DNA of 64,000 bases, from NCBI GenBank assembly GCA_003952965.2, contig CM025849.1, positions 24,942,224 to 25,006,223 of the forward strand, read 5' to 3'. The position numbers and the translations under genes are program-made. The DNA comes from Morella rubra. Lineage: Eukaryota > Streptophyta > Magnoliopsida > Fagales > Myricaceae. The notes beneath the pieces were generated by a model, which worked only from the letters and a program-made list of their open reading frames with translations, had not been told where the DNA came from and made no database searches. This document shows, one piece after another, positions 22,223 through 33,451 of the stretch; within the stretch, counting starts at the first letter, position 1; each line of letters begins with the position of its first letter.

Positions 22223-23790
22223 GAACAAAGTTTCAATGAAAATAAAAAATAAAGAGCCAAAATTTCCTCCTTTTCCATTCTAACGCATTTAAATACCATT
22301 CAAACAAGGATTCAACAAAAAAAAAAATTAAGCGCCAAAATTACCCCCCCCCCCTCTTTTTCTGTTGGAACGCTTCTAAACACCATTTGAATGAGGTTTG
22401 AATGAAAATAAAAAATTTAGTGCCAAAAGTCCGTTGGAACGCTTTTAAACACTGTTCGAATGCCTCATAGGAATTCAAAATAAAAAGTCTGAAATCGAGC
22501 GAGTGAAAGAGAAGAATGAGAAGAAGAAAAAGAAGTAGTAATTTTAAGGAAAAGATGAAGGAATTTAAGAAAAACAAGACTAGTCCCGCAGACTTGTTGG
22601 GACAACTGGTGAAAAAATAGGATGCCCGTTTAACAACCGATCGATTGCCACTCTTAATAGCCAACATTCGATTGAACGCCCTCAACAGGCGATCGATCGG
22701 CTCATGGACGCTGACAAAAATACGCAAAACATATCTAACCGCAAAACACGCCCAAAATGATCCCTAATCAATTCTAATCTCCTAAAACAAATATTGACAC
22801 TAAAATAAATATATTTCACATATCTGAATGGATTATGTAGAAAATTAAAAAAACTAAACTAGAAACAAACCTATTAAAAACCGCTTAAATGTTAGAAAAC
22901 TATGTACCTTTAACATGGAGGAGAACGGAGAAAGTTTCTACGTGCTTTGGAGGACAATGCAAGAAGAATTGGACTGGTGATCGTTGAGAGCAGTTTTAAG
23001 AGTGTGGGAGAAGTAACCGTGAAAAATGGCTTCGGTTTCTTTCATATCTTTCCACAATCCGATTAATCATTCCAACCACCGATCAAATGTAGTACTCATG
23101 GCACACTTCAATTGGTTCATGTAGCGATCGATCACCTCTACACTATGATAGAATGACGATTCGAAAAAGTGATGATTATGGAAGCGATCAATGGCACCAC
23201 ATGACGATAGATCACTTTAGGTGGACAAGTGCCGAGCTGCAATTTGTTGTTCCAATTGCCTACATGATCGATCGGTGGTATTAAACGATCAAATATGTCA
23301 TTGTGCCAATCTATCGGGAGGTTGTATTGCCCCAAACCGATCGGTCATTCTTAATGGCGATCAATTGGTTAGGGTGACGAAATGATTTTGTCACAAAAAC
23401 TCTATGACAACGTGACAGAACATTTCATCACTTAATATTCTCCTCTTAATATAAAATTACCAATGATTCGTGTTGTGCCCGATTGAACGAAATAGTGACG
23501 AAAATTTCCATTACAAAAGGCTCTTGTTTCTAGTGACAAAAACATTTTGTCACCATTTTTTTAAAATTTTTTTGTAACAAAACTTTTGTCACCAAAAATT
23601 AAGTGTTCATGATGAAATTAAAATTTCAACACAAATAAAAAGCTTTTTGTGATGAAATTGGCGACAAAGTCAATTTTCGTCACAAAAACAAAAACAATTT
23701 TTAGTGATGAAAAAAGCAAGTCGTCACCAATAGATGACTTTTTGTTTTCGTCACCGAAAATTTGGTCACTAAATGTCAAATTTCTAATAC
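22223..23790. mobile_element. non-coding DNA-transposon remnant with motif arrays
   Basis: Three motif zones follow each other. At 22250-22480 are spaced words TTGGAACGCTTNTAAACACC and TTCGAATG. At 22635-23370 there are about 14 variants of CGATCGATC in both orientations. At 23375-23780 there are many GTGACGAAA / TTTCGTCAC words. The composition resembles the subterminal parts of CACTA-like elements, where a transposon-encoded protein binds repeated motifs. No coding region or firm termini were found. Copy B: 52738-54300. Confidence 0.5.
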
Positions 23791-24401
23791 TATCTATGTA
23801 CTTTGTTTATTGTTTGTGTTATGTGTCACTAATAGTTATTTGTAAGCATTACCAAGTCAATGGATGATAAGCGAGACTCTTTTTATTCCTTTCTATAAAA
23901 TATTTTCCTAGACAATTTTCTCATTTTTAAATTTTAAATATTTGTTCAATGGCTAAACTCAAATTCTCTTAACTTCTACCTAGACTGTTCTTCATATTTC
24001 TAACCAATTAATTATTAACTTGCTACTTAGTAAACCAAGATAAATATTTAGTAGCAAATTAATATTTAATATAAGTTGTTTTCATTTTCACAAAAAAATT
24101 TGTTGCAATTTTTAAACAACCATTTATGTTACCATTAATGTTAAATATATGTTCCAACACACATTTGAATATGTTCCAGCAATTTTTGTTACTTTTTATG
24201 TCCAATGTGCATTTGTTTGTTTTTTCCCAATGCCCAATGTGCATTAATTTTTCCAATTTATATTAGTTTTTTTTTTCCTTATAAGTTATTGAAATGTTCA
24301 ATCTTGTGTAATTTATCTATTTTTGTTACTAATTGTCACCATTTACACTTCATGTTTTTAATTGTTACAATCATGCAATGTTTTTGTGTTGTTTTCTTTC
24401 C
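23791..24401. other. AT-rich non-coding stretch
   Basis: Very AT-rich with short repeated words (CCAATGTGCATT twice near 24203 and 24233). It is probably the 5' region of the transposon ORF that follows. No gene seen. Confidence 0.4.
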
Positions 24402-25520
24402 ATGGCATCCTCAAGAAAGCAACTAAGGCCCGGGCATGCGTCATCACAGATGGATTTGACAGGAGACGAACAGATCAGGGCACGACAAATGCTAGTTGAA
24501 GGGGTTGTAAACATCGAGGAGCTCTCGCCATTGAGCTTCGAGGCTACAACACTCCCCTAGATTTTCATAACTAGAGGATAGATGCCTATCCTTTGGATGA
24601 TTGAGTGCGTCATCCACGACATAATTCATGAGTTTTACTTGGAAATGGGAAAACATGATCCCACTGTGGATCAATTGACTGTGACGGTCCGTGGGGTCAC
24701 GGTCACTATGTCAGCAGATGCAATTGCCGAGTTTCTCCACATCCCCAGGTCTGCCTTTCCAATAGAGGGCGATGCCCCTCTTCCTCCTCCACCAAAGGGT
24801 GATGCCCATCTTCCTCCTGTACCAGAGGCTCATGCTATTGCTGGTGAAGGTGAGCCGACCATGGACCACATACTGTTGTCTATTATCGGTCGTCCTGGGC
24901 AATATCATAGAGGAGGTGTAGTCATTCGACAAAAGGCTTTGATTCCCTTCTTCAAGGTACTGCACTTGTTGCTTGCCTCAAATATAGATTCGAAGCTTCA
25001 CAAGACAAGCTTCACACATGATCGAGCTCGATTCCTGTTTTTGTTGGGGACTAAGTCCTATATAAATCTGCCAGGGCAGATCTATCAAATTCTTTGTCGT
25101 GAAGTGCATGTTATCTCTATAAACAATCTTCCCTTCGGACTTTTCATCACATGCTTCCTTACAATCGCGAGGGTTCAAGGCATACCTGATGGGAAGACCA
25201 TTCTTAAATGTGCACCATTGAGTGGAGCACACATTTGAGGAGTGCAAGCCACATTGGCCACCACGCACAATAGGGGGCACAAGGGGAGCGAAGCCAGATA
25301 TGGAGGTATAAGAGCATAAGGGAGGGGAGGAGGCACATGTTGCCCACTAGGCACGCCCACAGTGGGTCAATGTGTTCTTAGCTGAGATCACTATGCAGAT
25401 AGTTGGTCTCCATACGTTTATAGAGGAGAAGATTGCTCCCATTACGAGCGAGTTATAGTACATTGACACTCGAATTGCATTTATCAAGGACCAGCTTGTG
25501 TAGTTGGCAGGGTTCACTTA
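24402..25520 (+). pseudogene. plant-transposon ORF (PF20167-like), fossil
   Basis: Starts MASSRKQLRPGHASSQMDLT at 24402. The main block has VTVRGVTVTMSADAIAEFLH, a proline-rich insert (LPPPPKGDAHLPPVPEAH) and KALIPFFKVLHLLLASNIDS with LGTKSYINLPGQIYQIL. This is the pattern of the 'putative plant transposon protein' domain, usually found as an extra ORF in plant retroelements. Downstream a helical segment (TMQIVGLHTFIEEKIAPITS) is still visible. Function unknown. It is broken. Copy B is at 54905-56010. Confidence 0.6.
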
Positions 25521-25654
25521 ATGCATCTTCCTATGGGGCGTCGGTTTGTATTTTCTTGTTGTATTTCACCCACACTCTTGGCAGTGGTTTTCACGCCTAA
25601 AATCTCCAAGGCTAGACGGTGACTTAAAAACCATAAACAACTAAACTTTTGTAA

Positions 25655-27961
25655 AAAAAATGTGGAATAAACTTTATTTAAAAACTTCAATAAATCTCTT
25701 TTAATAAAACTTAATACTCTTTTAGAATACAAAGACAAATCTAAACATGATTAAACTCAAACTAGAGTCAGACATTTCTAGTGGGAGGGAATGCACACAT
25801 GATCCGATAAATTTATATTTTGGATTTTCTTGGGGTCTAAAAATAAATTCCTTGCTTCGACAATCAATACGCACATAATTAGATGCTTGCCAATCCACCC
25901 CTAGGATAACATCGAATCCATGCATGTTCAATACAACTAGATCTGCTAGAAGCACTCTTTCGTCTATACTTATTGGATAACCTCTAATCACCCTCTTACA
26001 TATGATAGAACTCCCTGACGGAGTAACTACTGCCAAAATTTTCTCTAATTGTTGAGTCTCAACACCACATGTTCTAAGATATCTAATAGCCACAAAAGAG
26101 TGGGTTGCCTTATCAACGAGCTCACTAAAATTTTTCACTTCAAACCCAACGACCCTATCATAAATCCTCGAGTTAAGGCCATCTTCAAATTTCCAAGACG
26201 TCTTTACTTCATTTGGAATCAGGTAGAGTGCAATGTGAGAGAGCTCCACAAACTTAGATGCATATTGTTGGACCGTCATCGAACCTTAATTTCGAGTAGA
26301 AAATTCTCTTGCCTTAGCTTCCCTTATTGATTTGGGAAAATAACACTCGAAAAATACTTAAACCTTTTTCCACGTAATAGCTGCTTTCCCAGGCTCCTAC
26401 TCCAAAAGCAATTTCCTTGAATTCCACCATAACCAGTTGTATTACCTCACGTAACCCTCCAACAGTGTTCAAGTTGGTTCTGATATTGTTCTCTTCGGTC
26501 TAACCCGAGTTTTCACCATTATTCAAATTATTCGGATTCCAATAGTTACGACGTGGGCTATTAACTAATGTTCAAAATTTCTTATCAAAATATAATTAAA
26601 CAATTATAACATACAATTTCAAACAAATAACAAGCAATTTCAAACAAACAACCTAATCTACCCGATCCTATCCTCACAACTCTCAACCAATCCTATTCCC
26701 CTTTTATGTTAAAAAAATGTAGAATAAACTTTATTTAAAAACCTTCTTTTAATAAAACAAACTCTTTTAGAATACTGACAAACTAAACATGATAGAATAG
26801 ACAAATCTAAACATGATTAAACTCAAACTAGAGTTAGACATTTTTTCTAATAATCTCTCAACTACCCGCCCACGTGCCATCTAATCCTGGTTATCGACAC
26901 ACTCCTGATCAACATCTGAAAATAAAGAAAACAATAGCGGGTGAGTTCGACAACTTAGTAAGTAAGATCATTATGCTAGTGTGTATCCCATAAGCCACAC
27001 TGTAATAGTAAGAGACAAAATATTTAAAATCTTTCCAAATTCTTGAAAGCTATTTTTGACAATTTCAATAAAATAGTTTTTATCTATGTAAGATAATACT
27101 ATAGAAAATTTGTTTTATCTATATAAGAAATCAAAACAGTTTTATCCACATAATACCGTAGAAAATCATTTTTATCTGTATGAGAAATCCTTTGGCAATA
27201 ACTGTGGGTCACGTTTACCCCCGTGACAGGGTTGTGCAGTTGTTACCTAGTTTGGGGATCAGCCAATACTATGGGTAGAATTCTTCCTTACTAAGGCTTG
27301 GCCATGTCCAAGTGTGCACTCAGTAAGAATCTACAAAAAAAGCTACTCCGTTTCCAAAATGGGTGCACTCAATAGGTTGTAATTGGTACCAATTTGCTGT
27401 CTTTGTAACTCTAGGCCTCAGGGTTAAAATACATATATAACATATCATAAAAGAAAATAAATATTACTTTAAAATTTGTATCTTTCTCTTCTTTTCATGA
27501 AATATCATGCACAAATCTTGAATAACAATAAATATCAAAAAGCTTTGATTTAAACATGAAAACATCATGAAATATCATGCACAAATCTTGAATAACAATA
27601 AATATCAAAAAGCCTTGTTTTAAAAATTTAAAACATCATGAAATATCATTGGACATAAAATTAGGCTCATGTTACACATTTCATGCTATAACCTTTGACA
27701 ATTTTATCATAAAGTAATGCACATAAAACTCCAAGGGTTTTCAATAGAAACATTCAATTTTTAAATATCACCTCGACCTTTTTGAAAAATCTAGCATAAT
27801 AACCCTGCTTACCTGGATCCTCAAGGGAAAATGCCTCTGACTTAGCACCTATCAATAAAAAATTTAATGTATTATAATACGCTCAAACGGAAACACAAAA
27901 TACACTCTAAATCTGCCTGACAGGATTAAATCCGAAATTCACTGGTCAGATCCTAAAATAT
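25655..27961 (-). mobile_element. Ty3/gypsy gag-protease fossil with LTR remains (copy A)
   Basis: On the minus strand 25790-26290 encodes a gag end (MTVQQYASKFVELSHIALYL, WKFEDGLNSRIYDRVVGFEV) running directly into retropepsin-like sequence (YPISIDERVLLADLVVLNMH, GFDVILGVDWQASNY). This style suggests a chromovirus-like lineage. A stretch of about 130 bp (25660-25790) recurs at 26716-26855, which marks pieces of the two LTRs. Further LTR-like, AT-rich sequence extends to about 27961. It is heavily reduced and broken; no reverse transcriptase remains. It predates the tandem duplication, because copy B has it at 56150-59527. Confidence 0.72.
27499..27650. repeat. direct tandem repeat, unit of about 65-70 bp, two copies
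   Basis: The block CATGAAATATCATGCACAAA followed by TCTTGAATAACAATAAATAT and CAAAAAGC occurs twice in a row, and a third partial start (CATCATGAAATATCAT) follows. It is also present in copy B at about 58061-58215. Confidence 0.85.
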
Positions 27962-28735
27962 AGGTGCGGTCTTCCCTCTTCTTCAAAGCACTTTCTCTCT
28001 CTAGAAGTTAGGGCACAATTGATTGCAAGTGTGCTGTGTCTTTTTCAAGAAACTTCTCTCTCTTTGGAGGCTAGATCGTCAAGTATAAGCACGAGAAGAA
28101 GATTTAACAATGGGAGCTTTGATCTTGGAGGAATCAACAAATGAAATCTTTAGATCTTGCTTTCTCTCTCTATCGAGGTAGATTTTGAATAATGATGCAA
28201 GTCCTTGCTTTCTCTCTCTATCTCATTCTTCTTATAGCCCCCAAGTCTTCAACGGTCATCAAAATCCTCAAAAGTTCAAACGAGTCATTTGAGACCATTT
28301 GGAGACTTTTTGGATGAGTTGGCGTTGTTTCCAGAGTATCTGCAAATTCGCACCATGTGTCGACACATTGTCTTCATGTGTCGACACTTTAAACTTAGTC
28401 TGAAATTTTGCTCTCGAGAGACAATGCAATATGTCGACACTTGTCTTCAATGTGTCGACACATTGAATACTTAGTCTGAAAAATTTGTTCTTTGACAGCA
28501 ACTACTCTAATTCAACATATCTCAAAAGTACCTACAATAGAAAAATTGACCAATTAACTTGTGTAATGGTGTTCAAGTATGCTTAGAGATATTTTAGAAA
28601 GATAACCTCATTATTTGAAATAAATCCTTTAGAAAAGAGGATTGACAATAAAATCTAAAATCCTTCAAAACTTAGAATTTTTGTTATCATCAAAATCAAT
28701 TATGGATTGTTTGCAAAACAACCTTGGGCTAACAA
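27962..28735 (-). mobile_element. Ty1/copia-like LTR fragment, copy A only
   Basis: On the minus strand it starts TGTTAGCCCAAGGTTGTTTT followed by GATTTTGATGATAACAA, a common start of SIRE-like copia LTRs. It contains four TGTCGACA palindromes at 28350-28465. Copy B has different sequence here (58520-59527) between the same flanks. It is a truncated fossil. Confidence 0.55.
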
Positions 28736-29071
28736 AACTCGATATTCTGAATCATATGTTTGATTTAATTCTAACATTATTGTTACATTTCTATCTCTGA
28801 ATCCTACGGGCGAAGTTAGGGACGAAATTTTTACGCACCACAAAATTGGGTTCGTCCCTAAAGGTTTCCTACCATCACTCCCGCCAAATTAGAGACAAAT
28901 TTAATGAAGATGACTAGATTTCGTCAATAAATGGGGACAAAATTTATATTTCATCTCTAACAAATTTTGTTAGGGATGAACATCATTTCGTCTCTAAAAG
29001 TAAAGATTTGGGGACGATTTTGGTGACATCCCCCACAAAATGCATCCGAAAAGGCCAAAAATGGTGTAGTG
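28736..29071 (+). mobile_element. CACTA-type 3' end, family 2 (copy A)
   Basis: Dense alternating GGGACGAAAT and TTCGTCTCTAAA words lead to the terminus GGCCAAAAATGGTGTAGTG at 29053-29071, a proper CACTA end. No left end or coding part was found, so it is a truncated or internally deleted element. Counterpart in copy B: 59528-59864. Confidence 0.75.
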
Positions 29072-29348
29072 ATATTTTCTATAAATGAAAAAAAAAAACT
29101 CACTGATTTTGAGAGAATAACGCAGACTACTTATTTAACACGCACGACACTTATACTTTCTTATTCATTTTTTCTATGCAGAACACAGTAGCTGTTGGAA
29201 AATTACACCCTTGTCTAAATTACGAATACACGCTTTCTGCATCTTAGGCTGCGTATGTTTTGACTGAATATATTTTCATGCAAAATATTTTCAAAAAATA
29301 TGTGTTTGGTAGGGGCCAAAAAATAAAGAGTCAAAGGAAAATCAGTGA
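29072..29348. other. short non-coding spacer
   Basis: No gene. Words such as GGCTGCGTATGTTTTGACTG near 29249 and GTGTTTGGTAGGGGCC near 29302 resemble hAT-type MITE ends, but a full element could not be bounded. Confidence 0.35.
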
Positions 29349-30347
29349 CCAGGATTAGGTCATGGGCGTTGCATGAAACTGGATCTAGCAAATTTCATAT
29401 TAATAATGACAGGAACAATAATGTATGGACAATTAATCCAAGATCATCATGATACACAAATATGAAATTATCATGTCTTTAGTATTATTTTGTATGTGTG
29501 GACAATGTGTTTAGTATTGTTTTCATTTGATGGAAACTAAACAATTGTTTAGTATTCGATTATGTTAGAACACATTAGAACATACAAGATTCAAATGTGT
29601 ACAAATTGAATTGCACAAATGATTGTTGAATTCGAACACCATTAAACGGTATCGAGTTCATGTTTCCAATGATAATCAAACATAAACCAACACAAATGAA
29701 TATGTTATTCAAGCACACAACAAATACACGTTTTACACTACGAGATATTTTCGAACGTCATCATTACAATACGAATAGCAACTATGCCCGCGATTAGCAA
29801 TTGGATATTATTCGAATGATCGCTACTTACATGACAACTAATATACGTTTTATACAGATGGATTGTGTTCTAACGTTTTCACTACAAAACAAACATCAAC
29901 TAATGAACGTGTGTGATCAATTGTTGAATCCCTTTCGAATGATGGTTTGACGCATGTTCGAATATATTCAAATGTATATTAGGGACAAAAGTAGCCGATG
30001 CAAATTTGATCCTCGTTCGAATACTTTCAAACAAAAATGTGACAAAATCATCCCTAAAAGTGTACTTTCGGTTCTTAAACATTGCATAGAATCAAACGTT
30101 AAATAGGGATGAAAACTACCCCCGCCAAAGAAAATTATATTCGAATGCATTCGAACATTAGCTTGTTGTGTTCGTCTCTAAAATTCCTTTTCAAGGACGC
30201 ATGAAAATTTTCTTCTCTAAATACCCTTTAGCCACGGCGCTACAGTGACGACAAGGAGTTGAATTATTTTTGTATCTAAAGATCGTTAGAGACAAAATTT
30301 TGACCGTCAGGGACTTTTTGTCCCCTGTGGCCAAAAATGGTGTAGTG
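29349..30347 (+). repeat. truncated second copy of the family-1 CACTA 3' end
   Basis: It matches 9889-10890 from GACCAGGATTAGGTCATGGG (the last coding block of the TNPA-like ORF) to the terminus, here intact as GGCCAAAAATGGTGTAGTG at 30329-30347. The match then continues into the RLP downstream flank. It therefore marks the start of an older duplicated unit whose RLP is copy C. Confidence 0.8.
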
Positions 30348-31320
30348 TAATTCTGTCAATCATACATACTTTTGACCAAGTGAATTAATTGTTTAGATTC
30401 TTTTGGATTTATTTTTACCCACAATCAAATCTTTTAGGTACCTTAGATCTTCTATCCTATCCCCGGGGCACAAGCATTATGACCAGGAAAATTGTCATGC
30501 TGACGTGAGATTGGGGATACGTCGCGCGGTAGATGGGTAATTTGTGTCAGAAATTTTAAGGGTATTGCGGTGTGCTAACATAGTTGGGATTAGGCCTTTT
30601 AATTATGGCAGTGAGCGAGTGATAAGCTTTTGATTTATATATTCGGTAGCTTCAAATCAAAATTTAAGTCACATAATAAAAATTGTGGTGGTAAGTGAGT
30701 GATAGGCTTTTGGGAAACAAGGGTATTCTAAACAATTATCTGCTCAGCACTATCTTTCGGGACCGGTACTATATGACTCATTCATATGTGCTAGAAAAGG
30801 GAAAATTTTCGATCTTGAAACTTCGGTAATAACTGATTGAGTGTTCTGATTATGGATGACTGAAGCACTACTCTCTGTGGAGTTAACGCCAGTAAGAGTT
30901 GAGCTACCGATAGATTACGATCATCAATAAATTTCTTTCATGATTAAGCAAAAAGTTATTGATATATGTTTTTTCTTAATATATTTCTCGATGGACAACG
31001 ATATCATTCATCTTCCCTTGTGCAGCCAATTAAACTACTTTCTTTTATTAAGCGGAAAAAACACTACTTTCTTGCGATTAATGTCCCGGTGGTCCTCTGC
31101 CCGCTCCTCTGTCACTTTTTGTCATGGACCTCATGGTCCATTCGTGTGGGTGTAGACGATCTTTTGGAAAATTGGGTACGAGGTGCTCGACTTCTCTACT
31201 TCTCCAACGATTGGAACTGCCATTTTTGGTCGAAATATCTCCTAGTCTTTAGACCCACTTAAAATTTACTGGCTTTTTGTCCCTTTTAGATGAAGCCTTT
31301 ATAGCCAAGTGGAACATTAC
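30348..31320. other. non-coding flank that originally led to an RLP gene
   Basis: 30348-30540 equals 10891-11088. 30541-31320 is the portion deleted beside RLP-A but kept at 61341-62145 beside RLP-C. Small ORFs (e.g. 30966-31262) show no domain. The last three bases (31318-31320, TAC) are the left target duplication of the transposon that follows. Confidence 0.7.
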
Positions 31321-31332
31321 CACTACAAGAAA

Positions 31333-33451
31333 ACTAGGCTACAGCCTCCAACCCTCTCTCATTTGTCGCTAAAAAGTACGGCTTCCTTTACCGAATTCTT
31401 AAATTCGTTACTAAAGGATATTTGTTTGTCAAAATTCTCTAAATTCGAAATTTTAAAAATCTTTATTTTATTAAGATTTATTAGAATTTGTGAAAATGAA
31501 GTATGTATGGTAAAATTAAAAATTTTAGAATTTTTATTTTGTTAAAATTTTTATGTCCAAAATATTAACGACGGACCTAAAGATACAAGCGTATAAAAAA
31601 AGGTCACTAAAGGTGAAAAAGTTTGAGTAAGTTTCTTCTTCCCGTTACTAAACTCAAAAGCTATCGTTACAAAAAGTCAAAAATCAAAATGACTTTTCGC
31701 GGTTGTCATTTAGCACTAAGGCTTTTCTTGCTCCCGCTGCCATTGCTCTCTGTCAAATTCTTCTCCTTGCTAGCCGCCTCACTTCTCTCTTATCTTTTCC
31801 TCATTTTCTTTCTCTCTCTCTTTCTTTCGAGTTATTGCCATTGCCGGTGTCATACGTTGTTGTCTTCGTTGGTGTCCTGTACTGTTTGGAAGTCTTGCTG
31901 GTATGGTCTGCTTGTTGCCTTGAATTTTCTTTTGTTCTGCACGTCCAATCTTTGCATTGAATAATTCGATTACAGAGTGTGCTAGACTAATTCGGATTAA
32001 TCTTGGGTCAATTTCATTGTTGCCGTGTGGACTCTCAACCTAGGCACCGAAAGAAAGATTGGTTGTACGGGATGATTTGAGGGAACTGGAAGGGCGTCGG
32101 GATTTTAGTTGGGTTTTAGGGTTTCCTGTCTATTTTTCTTGTTTATTCTTTCATTTCGTAATTTTTTTCTTCAACGTTTTCGATTTAGGCAATGTTGATG
32201 TTTGAATCAATTTTGTCATCTTTAGATTAGTGTAGGCAATTGTTCATGGGCTAGCTAATTTATTTTCCTTTCGGTTGAAGAGAAATCTTTGCTTTCTTGC
32301 ACCTAATGGATGAGGTGGTGAGATGTTAGAAGCAATCGATACGAACAAAGGAGAAGGGATGATACCAGAAGACCAGGCTCGGGGCTGTTTCTGTTTTGCC
32401 CTTGCTCGTGGTCCCTGAGCATTTTTATGCATGCATTTTGAACTAAGGGTGTGAGGAAAATCAGAGAAATTCATGGTGCTATTCTTTGGGTTTATTCCGC
32501 ATCTGACATGTGGGATTTTCTACTTGTCTGTCATTACTTGTTTGTAGAACTACTAGGAATACTGGCTATAAGTTTTCAAAAATCTCTTTGTAGTAAATAT
32601 TTATTCTAGGTAGTATGTATGATCTGCATAAGGAAACTGTTCTACACTCTTGAACTCTACTTTAGTTCTGGATAAAAATCTGGGCCATTACCCCAGATTA
32701 CTGATCTTTCTCACTCAAATATGACTGGAACTTTCTCTACTCAGGGACCTTTTCGATTTATCCTAAGACAATATCTAGATTAAGGAGAGCATAGTACAGG
32801 AGATATTGTTGTCTGGAGCAACAGAGATGAGCCTATCTTTTGGAAAAACTTTCTCTTACCAATGTTACTTCTGATAATATTGATGATGCAACATTGTTTA
32901 TATTGGTTGTGTTAATCTCTTATATGCTGCAGATGTGCCTCTCTTTCCATCAATCATCAGTTGCTTCAAGTGGTATTTAAAAGATTCCACAAAATATTCT
33001 TCGAGATTATTCTTCATTTGTTGCTTTAGGAATGCCTTATCTCAATGTATTGAATCATTATCTCAATCTCTTATATGCTGCAGCTGTGCCTCTCTTAGAA
33101 GCATTGAATCATGATTGTAAACCAGAATAAACACTTTAAGTCTCAATGTATTTTATATAAAGAAGTGGAAACGCTCAGGATCACTGATATTTGAGAAGTT
33201 ATAGTGGCTCTTGTCTGTGTTGATAATTTGTTAGGTGATTTTGGGTCTTACATTTCTGATCCACGTGGTGTAGATCCATATATGGTTCTTTGTAATCAAC
33301 AGATATTTATTTTTTTGAACTTAATTTTCAAAGGAGATTTCTTAAGATGTATTATGTTCCCCTGTGGTTGGTTTTAAAGAATGATGCCTTTACTGCACTT
33401 TTATCTATAAGTTTAGCTCTTGAGAAGCTCTCTTGGGTTTCAATTCTGCAG
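31333..33451 (+). other. 5' interior of the Pack-CACTA, no certain coding sequence
   Basis: Pyrimidine-rich sequence at 31730-31860 and leader-like sequence at 31980-32200. A word of about 26 bp, CTCTTATATGCTGCAG plus TGTGCCTCTCTT, occurs twice (about 32917 and 33070). These could be captured 5' UTR or intron sequence of the kinase gene or of other genes. No protein domain was recognised. Confidence 0.4.

Noticed and set aside
22341-22727. 128-codon minus-strand ORF with a leucine-rich hydrophobic segment
   Set aside because: It arises from AAGAAG/TTCTTC and homopolymer repeats in the transposon remnant and is broken in copy B; not a membrane-protein gene.
27499-27650. CRISPR-like or satellite array
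   Set aside because: Only two full units of about 65-70 bp in a plant retroelement LTR; a simple local tandem duplication.
30966-31262. 98-codon ORF conserved in copy B
   Set aside because: Conservation is explained by the recent duplication. It overlaps another frame equally open and has no recognisable domain.
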